Source: Psychrobacter sp. JCM 18901
GTDB taxonomy: Bacteria > Pseudomonadota > Gammaproteobacteria > Pseudomonadales > Moraxellaceae
Assembly: GCF_000586435.1 (NCBI RefSeq)
Contig: NZ_BAWH01000011.1
Span: 30,918-94,917 of the forward strand
Length of the DNA: 64,000 nucleotides
Direction of reading: 5' to 3'
In this document: positions 22,472-33,670 of the stretch, piece by piece
Position numbering within the stretch: the first letter of the stretch is position 1
Layout: each line of letters begins with the position of its first letter
The notes under the pieces: generated by a model
Seen by the model: the letters and a program-made list of their open reading frames with translations, nothing else
What the model was told of the DNA's origin: nothing
Database searches by the model: none
Made by a program: the position numbers and the translations under genes

Positions 22472-22665
22472 ATGAGTAAAACTAATGTTTGGTAAGCTAA
22501 TAAAACACGGAGTCGAAAGACACAGTATTATAGCGTTTAAAAAATATCTCCATTGACGCATTCATGAAACTATGACTAAATAAGAGAAAGATGAACCATG
22601 GCACTGTTTATGATAATTCTAAAATAGTTTTTAGTTGCAACTGTCAGCCGTACAAGGAGTGTACT

Positions 22666-23241
22666 ATGTCTACTATGATTAATGATCGCACCTATCGAAT
22701 CGCTCGTGAGAATACCCAAGCAATGATTGTTGATGTGCAAGAGCGTTTAACGCCGCATATCTATGATCACGAAAACATTGTCAAAAAAACCGTTACCTTG
22801 ATTAAAGGGCTGCAAGCGCTCAATATTCCAATCATGCTCAATGAACAATATAAAAAAGGCTTGGGCGATACCTTGCCAGAGCTACGCAACATACTCGAAG
22901 GAGACAATGCCAAGAGCTTTGAAAAGGTCACGTTTAGTGCCTGTGATAACAACGATTCATGGCACCATCTAGCCCAACAGAATCGTAGTACTGTTCTGCT
23001 TTTTGGTGCTGAAGCTCATGTTTGTATTATGCAGACGGCACTGGATTTATTGGATAATGGTATGCAGCCTGTCATTATTGGTGACGCGGTGGGTTCTCGT
23101 TTTCCTTATGATAAAAAGCAAGCAATTCGCCGTATTCGCCGTGCAGGTGGGGTGATTAGTACTGTCGAATCAATCTTATTTGAGCTGTGCCGTAGCAGCG
23201 AAGATCCTGCGTTTAAAACCATCATTAATTTGATTAAGTAG
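22666..23241 (+). CDS. Isochorismatase-like cysteine hydrolase (YcaC-type)
   Basis: 191 residues from the ATG at 22666, chosen because AAGGAG lies eight bases upstream; the longer frame from 22591 adds an unrelated leader. Cysteine-hydrolase fold with a likely triad: Asp in MIVDVQERL, Lys in FEKVTFSAC and Cys in GAEAHVCIMQTA. Relatives include YcaC and nicotinamidase-like proteins; the substrate is unknown. Monocistronic, with its own terminator. Confidence 0.85.
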   Translation: MSTMINDRTYRIARENTQAMIVDVQERLTPHIYDHENIVKKTVTLIKGLQALNIPIMLNEQYKKGLGDTLPELRNILEGDNAKSFEKVTFSACDNNDSWHHLAQQNRSTVLLFGAEAHVCIMQTALDLLDNGMQPVIIGDAVGSRFPYDKKQAIRRIRRAGGVISTVESILFELCRSSEDPAFKTIINLIK

Positions 23242-23319
23242 GTGGTTTAAGCCTTAGGTGCTTAAAAACTTGGATAAATAGGGATTTAATTTAACCATTT
23301 ATTTTCTAACTTAGAATAG

Positions 23320-23351
23320 ATAGCGCTTGGTAAGATAAGCGCTATTTTTTT
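23320..23351 (+). terminator. Terminator after the isochorismatase-like gene
   Basis: Perfect stem ATAGCGCTT / AAGCGCTAT with an 8-base loop, followed by T7. Confidence 0.8.
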
Positions 23352-23483
23352 GATAGCGATAATAGTCTTTTAATCATTACTAGATATCAAACTAATTATA
23401 ATACCTTGAGCAATGAAACTTGAAATCGCTAGAACTTATCAACATTAAAAACCAATAATTAGAGAAAACCAGAGAAAAAAATA

Positions 23484-24115
23484 ATGTCGCAAGCCAGCTC
23501 TATATCACTCACTTATTCCGAATCTACTTCACATATCGATATCGATGATGTCACTCATTTCTTATTGGAGTTAGATGCGCTTAAACGCGTGAATCGTCGC
23601 AGCTATGTGACACAGACTACTCGCAAAGAAAACTCTGCCGAACACTCTTGGCATTTAGCGATGGCCTGTTGGTCAATTGCTGAATTATTTGCGCTAGACG
23701 TCAATCATGAAAAATTGCTGAAGATGGCGTTGGTTCATGATTTGGGTGAGATTGATGCGGGTGATACTTTTTTTTGTATGCTGATACGCGTACTGATGCA
23801 CACGTCGAAGAGCGTGCCGGCATTGCCAGATTGCAACGTGAGCGAGGCAATGGCATTAGTGATTTAAGCGAGGTTTGGGAAGCGCAAGAAACAGGAAGTA
23901 GCAAAGAGAGTCAGTTACTCAGAGTGGTCGACCGCTTATTGCCGTTTTTGCTCAATCTAAATACCAATGGTAAAACGTGGATTGAGCTTGGTGTCACGCG
24001 CTCGCAAGTGGCAGGTGCGCATGCATTTATCAAAGACAGCTTTCCTCCTATCCATGATTGGCTCTCACATAATATTGAATATGCAACTCAGCAAGGCTGG
24101 CTGATTGATGCATAA
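23484..24115 (+). CDS. HD-domain metal-dependent phosphohydrolase (frameshifted)
   Basis: HD-domain hydrolase of the YfbR-like group, in which 5'-nucleotidase activity is known for some members. The metal-binding residues are visible: His in SAEHSWHLA, the HD pair in LVHDLGEIDAGD, and a later Asp in RVVDRLLPF. The frame breaks at 23768-23775, where eight T are written. Six T give GDTFLYADT and a 209-residue protein. The nucleotide substrate is not predictable. Confidence 0.85.
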
Positions 24116-24135
24116 ATCTACATAAATAACAGGCA

Positions 24136-24178
24136 TAAAAAAAGCCCAGTTAAGCATGATGATTCACGCTTAACTGGA
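24136..24178 (-). terminator. Terminator between the HD gene and psd
   Basis: Perfect stem CCAGTTAAGC / GCTTAACTGG (24146-24155, 24168-24177). A7 on plus gives a T-run on minus, so it mainly ends psd; the HD gene converges on it. Confidence 0.75.
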
Positions 24179-24209
24179 CTAGTATTTTCAGTACTTTTAT
24201 ACAGGCGTG

Positions 24210-25047
24210 TTATTGAGCATTTGCCATTCCTAGCAATTGACCCATTTGCACGATGCTATTGGCTTGCATACTATCTAGCCAATCAGCCTTTGCTGCTTTT
24301 GGTAATACTACGATAGCCGTTGAGCCTAAATAGAAGCGTCCAAGCTCTTCGCCTGCCGCAAACTGCATGTCATGATTAGCTTCTTGTATATCGTCAGTAC
24401 GAGCAATTTTGCCAGTGGCGATAGTTTCAATACCAGCGACGATCATAGCGCCAACCATTACGACAGCTGCTTTGCCATACTTGGTATCAAACATACAGAC
24501 CAGACGCTCATTACGCGCAAATAAGTCTGGCACGTTAGCCGCCGTAGTATTGTTGACCGAAAACAGGGTGCCAGGCACATAGCGAGTCTTAGTCAATGTG
24601 CCAGTAAACGGCATATGCACACGGTGATAATTACTAGGTGCTAAGTAGATAGTCGCAAAACTACCATCAGCGAAATAACTGCCATCTTCACTATCAGCAA
24701 GCAATTGACCGACATCATAGTGACGGCCTTTGGCTTGTAGTAGTTTATGGTCTTCGATTTGTCCTAGCTGAGAAATAATACCGTCCGCAGGACTTACGAT
24801 ACCGTTTGCAGTGGCGTCGATAGTACGAGCATCTTCTTTTAACTCGCGGGTAAAAAAAGTCATTAAAACTTTCATAAGCGTTAAGGCTTTGGCGTTCGTA
24901 CTCGTCTAAGCTGATATTATAAGCTTTGGCAAAGCTACGGATAAAGGTGCGTTTGACATAAGGGTGGCGACTGGCGGCCAAACGTCCAGCGACTTTACTG
25001 AGCTTTTGCTGCGGCACAAGCTGTTGTAAGGTGGTAAATACATTCAT
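24210..25047 (-). CDS. psd: Phosphatidylserine decarboxylase proenzyme (frameshifted)
   Basis: Makes phosphatidylethanolamine in the inner membrane. The proenzyme cleaves itself at the LGST motif (GRFYLGSTAIVVLP), and its serine becomes the pyruvoyl cofactor. Also visible are IVSPADG and YHRVHMPF. The start is set at 25047 (MNVFTTLQQLVPQQ) as in relatives; the open frame runs further upstream without family content. The frame breaks near 24852-24858, with T7 for T6 on the coding strand at SFNDFFTREL. Corrected length is 278 residues. Confidence 0.95.
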
Positions 25048-25321
25048 AATAAGGCTACCAAAATAAGGTGTAATGTAATAGGGGCGTGTTGGAAATTCGA
25101 CCATGGCACTGACAGTGGATAAAATTGCGCCATACTACGTTGTAAATCTAGATAAGGCATGAGCATTATCGTCGTTTTACGCCTTGTCTGGAACAGTTTT
25201 AGCGATCCGCAGTACCTATTTGTGAATATCAAACACGCCCTAATAATAGTTAAGTTAATGACGGTATTTTATCATGGACAGCATATTATTGTATGGCCAT
25301 AATCTGTTAAGGAATTAGTAA

Positions 25322-25776
25322 ATGAAAGCACTCATACAACGGGTGAAGCACGCTAGTGTGGTCGTCGATCAACAGTGTATTGGTGAGATTGGGCATGGGG
25401 TATTGGCATATATTGGCTTGGGGCATGAAGACGATTTTGCCGCTGCCCAGCGTATGATTGACAAAATACTGACCTATCGCATTTTTGAAAATGACGATGA
25501 TCCGGCCAAATTTGGTAAACTGGATAAAAACGTTCAGCAGGTTGCTGGTGGGCTATTATTAGTTTCACAATTTACCTTGATGGCAAAAACAGACAAAGGG
25601 CGCCGACCAGACTTTGGTGGTGCGATGGCACCTGCTGCTGCGCAAGCGTTATTTGAACAACTGGTCGACTATGCCAAAACTAAGCACCCGAACGTGGCAA
25701 CTGGTCAGTTTGGTGCTGATATGCAAGTGTCGAGCGTCAATGATGGGCCGCTCAATTTTTTTTACTAGAAATCTGA
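25322..25776 (+). CDS. dtd: D-aminoacyl-tRNA deacylase (3' end frameshifted)
   Basis: Removes D-amino acids (and glycine from tRNA-Ala) mischarged on tRNA. The family motifs SQFTLMA and NDGPLNF (the cis Gly-Pro loop) are present. As written the frame stops at 25768 with the odd ending NFFY. The run at 25756-25763 has eight T; with six the ending becomes NFLLEI and the stop is at 25774-25776, giving 150 residues, the usual form. A Pho box for phoB begins eight bases after the corrected stop. Confidence 0.93.
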
Positions 25777-25783
25777 TTTTAGA

Positions 25784-25805
25784 GTGTCATCAAGCTGTCA
25801 TAATT
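25784..25805 (+). promoter_or_regulatory. Pho box upstream of phoB
   Basis: Two 11-base direct repeats, GTGTCATCAAG and CTGTCATAATT, match the PhoB consensus CTGTCAT-N4-CTGTCAT-N4 with one mismatch. It lies 83 bases upstream of the phoB start, as expected for autoregulation of phoBR under phosphate limitation. Confidence 0.8.
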
Positions 25806-25888
25806 AATCCGTTTAATAGGTAGAGACTGGTGAGTATATATCGCCTTTTTACATGCTAGATTTTGTCCTCTAACACCGAGAATGTCCT

Positions 25889-26593
25889 ATGTATAATGAG
25901 CAAATTTTGATTGTTGAAGATGAGCCTGCGATTCGTGAAATGGTTGTCATGACGCTAGAGATGGCTGGGTTTGATAGCTTGCAAGCGGCTGATGTGTCAG
26001 AGGCGCATCAGCAAGTGGTCGATCATAGACCATCACTGATACTGTTAGATTGGATGTTGCCGGGTGACAAGAGCGGTGTGGATTTTTGTCGTATGCTCAA
26101 AAACGATGAGCTGCTCTCTGAAATACCAGTCATTATGCTAACGGCAAAAAGTGAAGAAGACAGTAAGGTGCATGGTCTTGATGCAGGTGCAGATGATTAT
26201 ATGACTAAGCCTTTTTCGACGCGTGAGCTGATTTCTAGAATCAAAGCCGTATTACGCCGTAGTAGCGCGATGAGTAGCGACAAACCTATCGAAATTGGAC
26301 AGTTAAGTTTAGATACCAAGAGTCAGCGCGTGACAGCTGCAGGTAAAATCGTTGATGTTGGCCCCACAGAGTATCGTCTATTAGCATTTTTTATGAGTCA
26401 CCCTGAGCGCGCCTATACACGAACGCAGCTGCTCGATCAGGTATGGGGCGGCAATGTATATATCGAAGACCGAACCATCGATGTGCATATCAAACGTCTA
26501 CGTAAGTTACTGCGACCTTATGACTGTGATACATTGATACAGACGGTACGTGGAACAGGCTACCGATTTTCTAGCCTGATTGAGCCAAGTTAA
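25889..26593 (+). CDS. phoB: PhoB, phosphate-response regulator
   Basis: OmpR-type response regulator, 234 residues, intact. The receiver domain (1-120) has the acidic pair in VEDEPAI, the phosphorylated Asp in LLDWMLPG, Thr in MLTAKSEE and Lys in YMTKPFS. The winged-helix DNA-binding domain has TEYRLLAFFMSHP and DVHIKRLRKLLRP. PhoB identity over other OmpR-type regulators rests on DWMLPG, the overall match and the partner kinase. The upstream Pho box supports it. Confidence 0.95.
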   Translation: MYNEQILIVEDEPAIREMVVMTLEMAGFDSLQAADVSEAHQQVVDHRPSLILLDWMLPGDKSGVDFCRMLKNDELLSEIPVIMLTAKSEEDSKVHGLDAGADDYMTKPFSTRELISRIKAVLRRSSAMSSDKPIEIGQLSLDTKSQRVTAAGKIVDVGPTEYRLLAFFMSHPERAYTRTQLLDQVWGGNVYIEDRTIDVHIKRLRKLLRPYDCDTLIQTVRGTGYRFSSLIEPS

Positions 26594-26651
26594 TCTTGTA
26601 CAAATAATGCCGCAGCAATATAAAGGCCGCGGATAGTGGTAAGGATAAAAA

Positions 26652-27742
26652 ATGGACAAGATAGCGCCAGCACAACGTGAGCAATCAGCTCTATTAGAGC
26701 AAATATCTACTCAAAGTACAGCGGAGCAACTCAAAAAAATCGGCAGTGCACTACGAGCCTTGCGCGATGCAGTGATTTTGCTCAATAACAATGACGGTCT
26801 AGAATGGTGGAATCAGGCAGCACAAGACTTATTGCTGCTACAGCCAGAGACAAAGGTCAGAATATTTTTGACTTTATTACTGTACCTGAGTTCCGCCAGT
26901 ACTATGAAGGTACAACGATACCTAACGATGGCGTTCATATAGAATCATGGCGAGATCCTAGTCGCTACTTAAAATGTGAACTGACCCCTTTCGGTGATGA
27001 AAAACTGCTGTTTGTATATGATGTGACCCGCCTGCGGCACTTAGAGCAAATGCGTCAGGATTTTGTCGCAAATGTCTCGCATGAGCTTAGGACACCATTA
27101 ACAGTAATGATGGGCTATTTGGAAAATTTCTCCGATCAGCCAGATATGCCGCCGCAATGGCGTCGCGGTTTTGAGCTGATGACCCAGCAAACAGCCCGTA
27201 TGAACAGAATTGTGAACGATTTACTGCTACTGTCTAAGATTGAAATCGAAGAGTCACACGAGCTGCATTACATAGATATGACTAAGCTACTGACCAATAT
27301 CTACGACGATGCACAGGCTTACAACCAAGCGTACAAACACATCATTCATTTGCATATAGATACGTACGATGGGCTGTACGGGTCAGAGATGTACTTGAAT
27401 AGTGCGCTATCCAATTTGGTAATCAATGCAATCAAATATACGCCAAAGGGCGGTAATATCACTATCAGCTGGACAAGGACGTCTGATGGCTGCCGTTTCG
27501 CGGTCGAAGATGATGGGATCGGTATTGCGTCAGAGCATATCGCCCGTTTGACAGAGCGTTTCTATCGTATCGACAAAGGTCGCAGTCGTGCGACAGGTGG
27601 TACGGGGTTGGGATTAGCGATTGTAAAGCACGTATTACACCAGCACGAAGCACAATTGCAAATCGATTCAGTAGAAGGGGAAGGATCGACATTTAGTGTG
27701 GTATTTCCTTCAAACTACGTCAGATCCGTCACAGCCAATTAA
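26652..27742 (+). CDS. phoR: PhoR, phosphate sensor histidine kinase (frameshifted)
   Basis: PAS-like sensor plus histidine kinase, partner of PhoB. The H-box FVANVSHELRTPLTV, N-box NLVINAIKYTPKGG and G-boxes EDDGIGI and GGTGLGLAIVKHV are all present. One G is missing near 26855 (GAGACAAAGGT should carry GGG), which breaks PETKGQNIF. Corrected length is 363 residues. Unlike E. coli PhoR (431), no pair of N-terminal transmembrane helices is seen, so this form may be cytoplasmic or start further upstream. It follows phoB by 58 bases. Confidence 0.93.
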
Positions 27743-27850
27743 TACAATTTTTGGTCTGTATGAACGTCAGTTTTTCGGTTTCAGTTTCTTGATTAATATA
27801 AACCTAGCATGACTTCAAATTAGGATAACGACATACTTTTTTTGTATTCG

Positions 27851-28432
27851 TTAATCCTTTTGCAAAAGCGGATAAGGGTTGACCGCACTGCCATTAATAT
27901 AGATACCATAATGTACGTGTGTCGGTGTCCCTTTTGCATTACCGCTATCGCCCACATAACCTATCACATCGCCCTGATTGACCCAGTCATTGGGAGAGAT
28001 GTCAGCATAGTCTTCTAGATGAGCGTAGTAATGTCCTGCGCCACCAGGCCCTACCACCACGACCACGCGTCCACCCAATGTGTTCTCACCAACCTTGCTT
28101 ACTACGCCTTGCGTGGTCGACTGCACGGGAGTATTACGCGGTGCAAAGATATCGATGCCTTCGTGAGAGCGGCCTTGACTACGTGCTGCGCCCCAAGTGT
28201 CTGTTAGGTTCCGCTCTGGTAGTGGACTGGGCAAGCTATTTTCGGTCGGTAGCTCTTGTTGCAATAGACTCAATTGCTGCCATTTGGCAACCACAAATGA
28301 TTGCGTTTGTTGACTGATACTGGGTAGTAGCTTATCGAAGATAAATAATAGTGCTAGCAATACGGTAGCCTTAATCAATAGGCTTATTAAACGACTGAAA
28401 AAAAGAAGGTCTGGGAGGCTGGTTGTTTCCAT
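27851..28432 (-). CDS. M23 (LytM-type) metallopeptidase, membrane-anchored
   Basis: 193 residues, intact. A hydrophobic N-terminal anchor (about 14-34) is followed by a short linker and an M23 domain with zinc motifs HEGIDIF (HxxxD) and HVHYGIY (HxH). [20 protein letters not shown] is the usual mid-domain strand pair. The complete zinc site suggests an active peptidoglycan endopeptidase rather than a degenerate activator. It converges on phoR. Confidence 0.88.
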   Translation of the reverse strand: METTSLPDLLFFSRLISLLIKATVLLALLFIFDKLLPSISQQTQSFVVAKWQQLSLLQQELPTENSLPSPLPERNLTDTWGAARSQGRSHEGIDIFAPRNTPVQSTTQGVVSKVGENTLGGRVVVVVGPGGAGHYYAHLEDYADISPNDWVNQGDVIGYVGDSGNAKGTPTHVHYGIYINGSAVNPYPLLQKD

Positions 28433-28639
28433 CTGCTAGCATTGATGTCTCATATATATTTGATGTCATTTGAAAATTTATTATAAAAGCTTCGTCTGAT
28501 AACGTATGTATCGCATTGTTATCTATCGTTTTTACCCCCATAGTTATTCTTATGGTTAAGGATATAGACAGCAAATACAGTTTTATCTACTTAACATTTC
28601 TGCTGAGCATAGACAGTTGCTACTGATGGTTAATACTTT

Positions 28640-29362
28640 ATGAATGATGCTTTTAAGCCTACTGATATTTCTGCCACGCGCGAAACAGCGCTGGTTATCG
28701 ATACCGAAACAGATCAGGGCAGTGATCCCAGACCTATCCAAGTTGCTACTATCAATGTAGCAACTGGTTTTGAGTGGATGAAATACTTTAATAGTGGTCG
28801 ATCTATTTCACCTATTGTCATAAAGGTGCATGGTATTACCGATGATGATGTAGCTGGTCTTGAGCGCTTTGAGCTAGAACATTTTGAATTGCCAGAGTAC
28901 TTGATTGGTCATAACGTACGTTTTGATTGGCGAGTGATTGGCAGTCCTTCTGCTAAGCTGATTTGTACGGTGAGACTTGCGCGGGCAGCCTTTCCAGAAT
29001 GGCGTGCTTACGGTCAGTCTAAATGTATCGAGCAGCTGTTGGGTAAGGGTGAAGCGAGTGCAATGACGATTGCCGCTCATGATGCACTTGGCGATGCTCG
29101 AATGTGCTATTTGCTGTATCAAGCATGTTGCGAGCGTCTAGAAATTGCGCCGACAGATTTTGCAGCGGCACATGCTATCTCTAATAAGGCGACTCCTGTG
29201 AGCAAAATGCCGTTTGGTAAGCATAAAGGCAAGCCGATTAAAGACGTGCCTATCAGTTATGTTAAATGGATGATAGGCAATATTCATAACATGCAGCCAT
29301 CGCTGTATTCGGCACTGACTAAACGCTTAAAACTGGATGAAGCAGAAAATGTAGAAAAGTAA
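28640..29362 (+). CDS. DEDDh 3'-5' exonuclease (DnaQ-like) with C-terminal DUF3820-like domain
   Basis: 240 residues, intact. The N-terminal exonuclease has the DEDD residues in VIDTETD, HNVRFDWRVI and AHDALGDARM, close to exodeoxyribonuclease X. The last 60 residues (MPFGKHKGKPIKDVP, YVKWMIGN) form the short DUF3820-type module often attached to such nucleases. It probably processes single-stranded DNA ends in repair; this is inferred from the family. Confidence 0.85.
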   Translation: MNDAFKPTDISATRETALVIDTETDQGSDPRPIQVATINVATGFEWMKYFNSGRSISPIVIKVHGITDDDVAGLERFELEHFELPEYLIGHNVRFDWRVIGSPSAKLICTVRLARAAFPEWRAYGQSKCIEQLLGKGEASAMTIAAHDALGDARMCYLLYQACCERLEIAPTDFAAAHAISNKATPVSKMPFGKHKGKPIKDVPISYVKWMIGNIHNMQPSLYSALTKRLKLDEAENVEK

Positions 29363-29408
29363 CTTGATTTGTTACGTAGCTAATATAAGAGGCTGCATGA
29401 CGATAAGC

Positions 29409-30374
29409 TTATGGTTGGTCGTGCAACCATGTCACCGCCATCTGCCATAGCTGCGGCGCTTTGATATTGGTCTTACTGCTAAAATAGCGCATATGACCGA
29501 TATGATTTAGCCCAAAATCTTCAGGGTCTAAGAATCGCTTTTCGACGGGCATTTTTTTTAAATACCCTTATCATATCGTCCATGTTTTCACTGTTGGCGA
29601 TATCGTCATCGCTAAAGCCAAGCCATAGTGCTGGCATGCTGAGCTCATCATAGAAATGCGTGTGTATGCTTTTGCCAAATGCGGTTTTGATATAGCCCGC
29701 CCCATTGCACCATTCACGCCATTGACGAGCCACGCCGCGTGGCAGTGGCTCACCCATACCGATTTTGTCTGAGGGTGTATAGCCCAGTGTTAAATTAGTG
29801 AATGGAATAAACGCATCCATAAACCCCATGGCTTTGAGCTTATATGGCATACCCATATTTTTGATACGCCCTGACGAGCAAGCGACATTGAACACTGAGC
29901 CAATCGCCTGATAATTGGGCATCAAGCCAATGAGCTGACCACCTGCGCTATGACCGATAAGATGATAAGTCGCATCAGGAAACTCATCTTGTAAGGCATC
30001 AAGTACAGCTGGCATGTCGTGGCGACCCCAACTGATTAAGGAAGCGCTACATTTTGCCAGTTCGGTCGATAGTGACTCACCGATTCCTTCATTATCAAAG
30101 GTCAGCACTCCAAAGCCGCTTTCTGCTAGGTAGGTCGCAAAATTATGATAAAAGTGACGCTTAATACCTGTGGCAGGTGCATCATGACGGCTTTTTTTGT
30201 TGCATCTTTAGGGCGATAGACCGTGGCTGCCAACGCTTGGTTGCGATCGGTCATGATGCTTAATGAGTAAGTATCAATATTGCTCGCATCATTCATATTA
30301 CTTTTACTAGTGAGATTGCTATTAACCACAGAGCTTGATAGCTCGGCAGTAGGAGAGGCGTTGTGATTATCCAT
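29409..30374 (-). CDS. Alpha/beta hydrolase, probable serine esterase (frameshifted)
   Basis: 321 residues after correction. Nucleophile elbow GHSAGGQ, an earlier TFDNEGIGES loop, and the likely catalytic His near the C-terminus in GLNHIGHM. Two breaks: one G missing near 30180 (ATGATGGCACC expected), and A8 for A7 on the coding strand at 29552-29559, which creates a false early stop. It belongs to the predicted alpha/beta hydrolases of COG4757 type; the substrate is unknown. Confidence 0.82.
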
Positions 30375-30677
30375 GGGTATACCTTAGTATTTTTATTAGT
30401 AGATAACGAATATCGGGCTATGATGAACAATAAATGCGCATCTTGAAAGTGTAGTCGTTGCGTAGTGATAAATCGTTGTGACTATGTGGTAGCATTGCTT
30501 ATGTTAAGATAAATGCTGGCAAGACAGTTGCTCAAATATGACTTCCAAGTTTTATATAGCTTGGTTGAGTTTGTCTTATGAATCATGTGCATGACAATAT
30601 AAATGATAGGTATCGGTATGCAGCCATCACTAATAACAAGCACTCAATAAAAACTGACAGGTAATTAAGGAAGCTAT
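30375..30677. other. Spacer between divergent hydrolase and LOG genes
   Basis: AT-rich promoter region; no gene or clear motif seen. Confidence 0.5.
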
Positions 30678-31360
30678 ATGCAAATGAAAATCAATGATGA
30701 CACTTATGATGTAATCACGAGTAAAGACATTACAAATATTGAAAAAGCAGTCGACAAGTCTGCTCTATCAATGCCGCTCGTGGCTGTGTATTGCGGTTCA
30801 CGCTTGGGCAATGGTGACGTGTATGAACAGGCGGCGCGCGAGCTCGGCAGTGCTTGGCAAATAATGGCATGGGTCTAGTATATGGTGGCGCCAGTATCGG
30901 CCTAATGGGCGCAGTTGCGGATGAAGTAATCAATGGCGGCGCGCAAGCAGTGGGCGTGATTCCAACCTTTATGCTCAAGCACGAAATCGCTCACGAGCAG
31001 CTGACTCGCTTGCATTTGACTGACACTATGCACACGCGTAAGACCGTCATGGCAGAGTATGCCGATGCCTTTATCACGCTACCAGGCGGGCTAGGAACGT
31101 TAGAAGAGATTATGGAAATCGCTACGTGGCGTCAATTGTACCAGCACGAAAAACCAATGATCATTTTGAACATCAATGGTTTTTATGACCGTATGATTGA
31201 GCATTTGAAATATACCACTGAGCAAGGCTTTATGAAGCAGGAAGATTTAGACCGTCTAGTGGTGTGCAATACCATCAGCGAAGCGATCGATATGCTACAG
31301 ACAGTAGTGACCATAGATGATGCTGTGGATACGGAGAAAATGGCTGGTAGTAATAGTTAA
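30678..31360 (+). CDS. LOG-family nucleoside 5'-monophosphate phosphoribohydrolase (frameshifted)
   Basis: Lysine-decarboxylase-like LOG fold (TIGR00730); the characterised activity is release of the base from cytokinin or purine 5'-monophosphates. Motifs VAVYCGSRLGN, GLVYGGASIGLMG and LPGGLGTLEEIMEI are complete. One T is missing near 30851 (GCTTGG should be GCTTTGG). Corrected length is 227 residues. AAGGAAG precedes the ATG. Confidence 0.9.
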
Positions 31361-31412
31361 GCCGTATAGCTATTTATACATAGCAAATGCTTAAATATTA
31401 AAAGCTATGACG

Positions 31413-31455
31413 AAAAAAGGAGCAGATAACCAAATCTCGGTTATCTGCTCCTTTG
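31413..31455. terminator. Terminator between LOG gene and FAD oxidoreductase
   Basis: Perfect 15-base arms AAGGAGCAGATAACC / GGTTATCTGCTCCTT with a 7-base loop. A6 lies on the left, so the T-run is best on the minus strand. Shared by the two convergent genes. Confidence 0.85.
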
Positions 31456-31492
31456 TTATATGTATTAACAACCTATCAGCGAATCATGTCTA

Positions 31493-33113
31493 TTAGGCAT
31501 TAGCAGGCGTGAGATCGTCCAATGCTACTTCACGAATACTATGATTAACATGAGCCATAGCGATTGGAAATCCACGCTGCTCAGCGAGCTCACGTGCAAC
31601 CTCATCGACAGCGAGGCTATCGTTATGGACAAGGTACGACCACTCGTGAGCATAGCGACTACGATTCATAGGCGTATCGTTCTCTATCAAACCTAGATCT
31701 GTCAGCTCATTAACTATTTGATCAGCGGCAATCAAGGTCGAAGATGCTTTGACGTTTTCTGCACGGGCATAGCGTATATTAGAGTACAAGCTCACGTCAG
31801 CGACTCGCAGCGTATCATCTTGTCCAGGAATCTGCTGTCCACCGTATAGCGCGTTACCAACAGTACGTGCGCTGTTAAATGTTGGTACAAACTTCGCCAC
31901 ATACTCAATCGCTTGCTGACTACGTGCCTGTAAGGGTACTTTATCCCAACCATCTTCAATATAATGCACGTATTGCTGTGGCAGTTTGGGCTGCGCACTG
32001 TCTTCACTTGATGCGACAAGACCATCATCAAACAAGGTAATGGCTTTACTCATACCGTGAATCTGAAAATATCCGCCAGGGTAGGGAGTAAGCTGCGCCA
32101 TGCCTTCTGGTGTACCTCGTTGACCGTAGACGATAATCTCTGGTATCTGTCCACCAGCATCGCCCCAATGGGTCACATAAGACGATTTGAACTCGACCAT
32201 ACGTGTGACTTCGACACCAACCATATCGTCGATGACACCCGTACGAAACCCACAAGCATTGACTAGATAATCAACTTCGATAGACTCAGGCTGAGAGGCG
32301 TGTTCTTGACTATCGATTTGTTGATAGTCGATACGCCATTTGGTGACATGATGGTCAGCGTTGGTACAGTTCTCACAATCTACTGGTACGACTTTTTGCA
32401 CAGCAGTTTCGGTAAATACGTGCGCATTGTCGTACTCTTCAAGTGCAAGCTTGGCAGAAGCGGCTAGACGAAAAATGTTCCAACCATATTCTTGGACAAC
32501 AATTAACGGAAATTTAACTTTGTTCAAATCCAAGTATCTAGCGACTGGAATCATCCACTCATCGACCGTACTTGGTATAGCGACTTGCTCACGTTCAGAC
32601 AGCTCAATCAATTGCTCATGACTATAGAGCTGATAGTAATCTTCAGGCTCGCCCAATACCTTATTATTAGCATCTTGCTCAATCAGTTCTTGATAAGCAT
32701 CGGTCAAAATATCTAAACGCGGTAGTAAATCTTCAGGCAACCCTTCATCACGTGTCGGTACGGCAAACACCGTAGGACGAACGTCAATAGTGTGCGGATA
32801 CAAACGCAAAATATCGATACATTGCTTGAGCAGTGCTACGCAATCCTCGTCCGGTATTTCACGATATAAATTACCACCTGCATGCAAATGACACATAGGT
32901 GGTCCATCAATAAGTGATTTTTTTCTTCTCAAATAAGTAGGTCTCTAATCCTAATGCAGCAAGTCGAATCGCAATTGTCGATCCCGCAGTACCGCCGCCC
33001 AAAATGCCAACACGCTTTTTATGTTGAGTGTTTTTTGCCCCATAAGATAACACCTCAGAATGAGCGTCACGATTAAAGGATTGAGCGTAGTTTTTATCAA
33101 AAGACTGAGTCAT
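31493..33113 (-). CDS. FAD-dependent oxidoreductase of unknown substrate (frameshifted)
   Basis: 539 residues after correction. The dinucleotide-binding motif GILGGGTAGSTIA lies near residue 36, and the FAD-ribose acidic strand ends in LFEKKK. A later segment, LVNACGFRTG, is typical of FAD/NAD(P)-binding oxidoreductases. The frame breaks at about 32920-32926, with A7 for A6 on the coding strand (EKKKSLIDG). I do not recognise the substrate. No partner gene adjoins it. Confidence 0.8.
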
Positions 33114-33670
33114 TGTCGTCGTTGTATCCTTAATAGCATCTGTATTAGGCCGTACTCGGTATATTTATTCAATGTTCTATATTTCTTGATATGCGTGCGA
33201 AGGTAATTAAGTTCAACACACAAATATGAGCTTCAATAGTCATCTTTTCTATTGTTTAGCCATTCTTCATCTTTATAGGTTTATTTTACGAAGAACTACA
33301 GACAATATGATGGGAAATACGTAAGAAGATGCATGAGTTTTGTCAACGAGTCGCTATATGTGTGAAGTTTTTCAGATGAATGAGTCTGTCTAAATATAGA
33401 GTAAACGAGAGAGGTGGCAAACTTGTGAAATCAAAAACAAGGTCGTTTTATTGTTTTGTAAAATTCGACCACTTTTGTAAGCGTGTATATTGGTAGCCGA
33501 GATAACTTAAATGCATATGCTATATTTATTTTGCTTAACAATAAGCGCAGATTCTGTTTTGATGACTGTTCAAAATTACAAATGTCAAAATTAACAAAAG
33601 GGACAGTCGATAAAGTAAACGACAACAAGCTTATCGCTATAAAAAATACGACTAAAATTACAAGGAAGTT
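33114..33670. other. AT-rich spacer between FAD oxidoreductase and lipoprotein genes
   Basis: Very AT-rich; short open frames on both strands look spurious. Contains the two divergent promoters. Confidence 0.45.
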
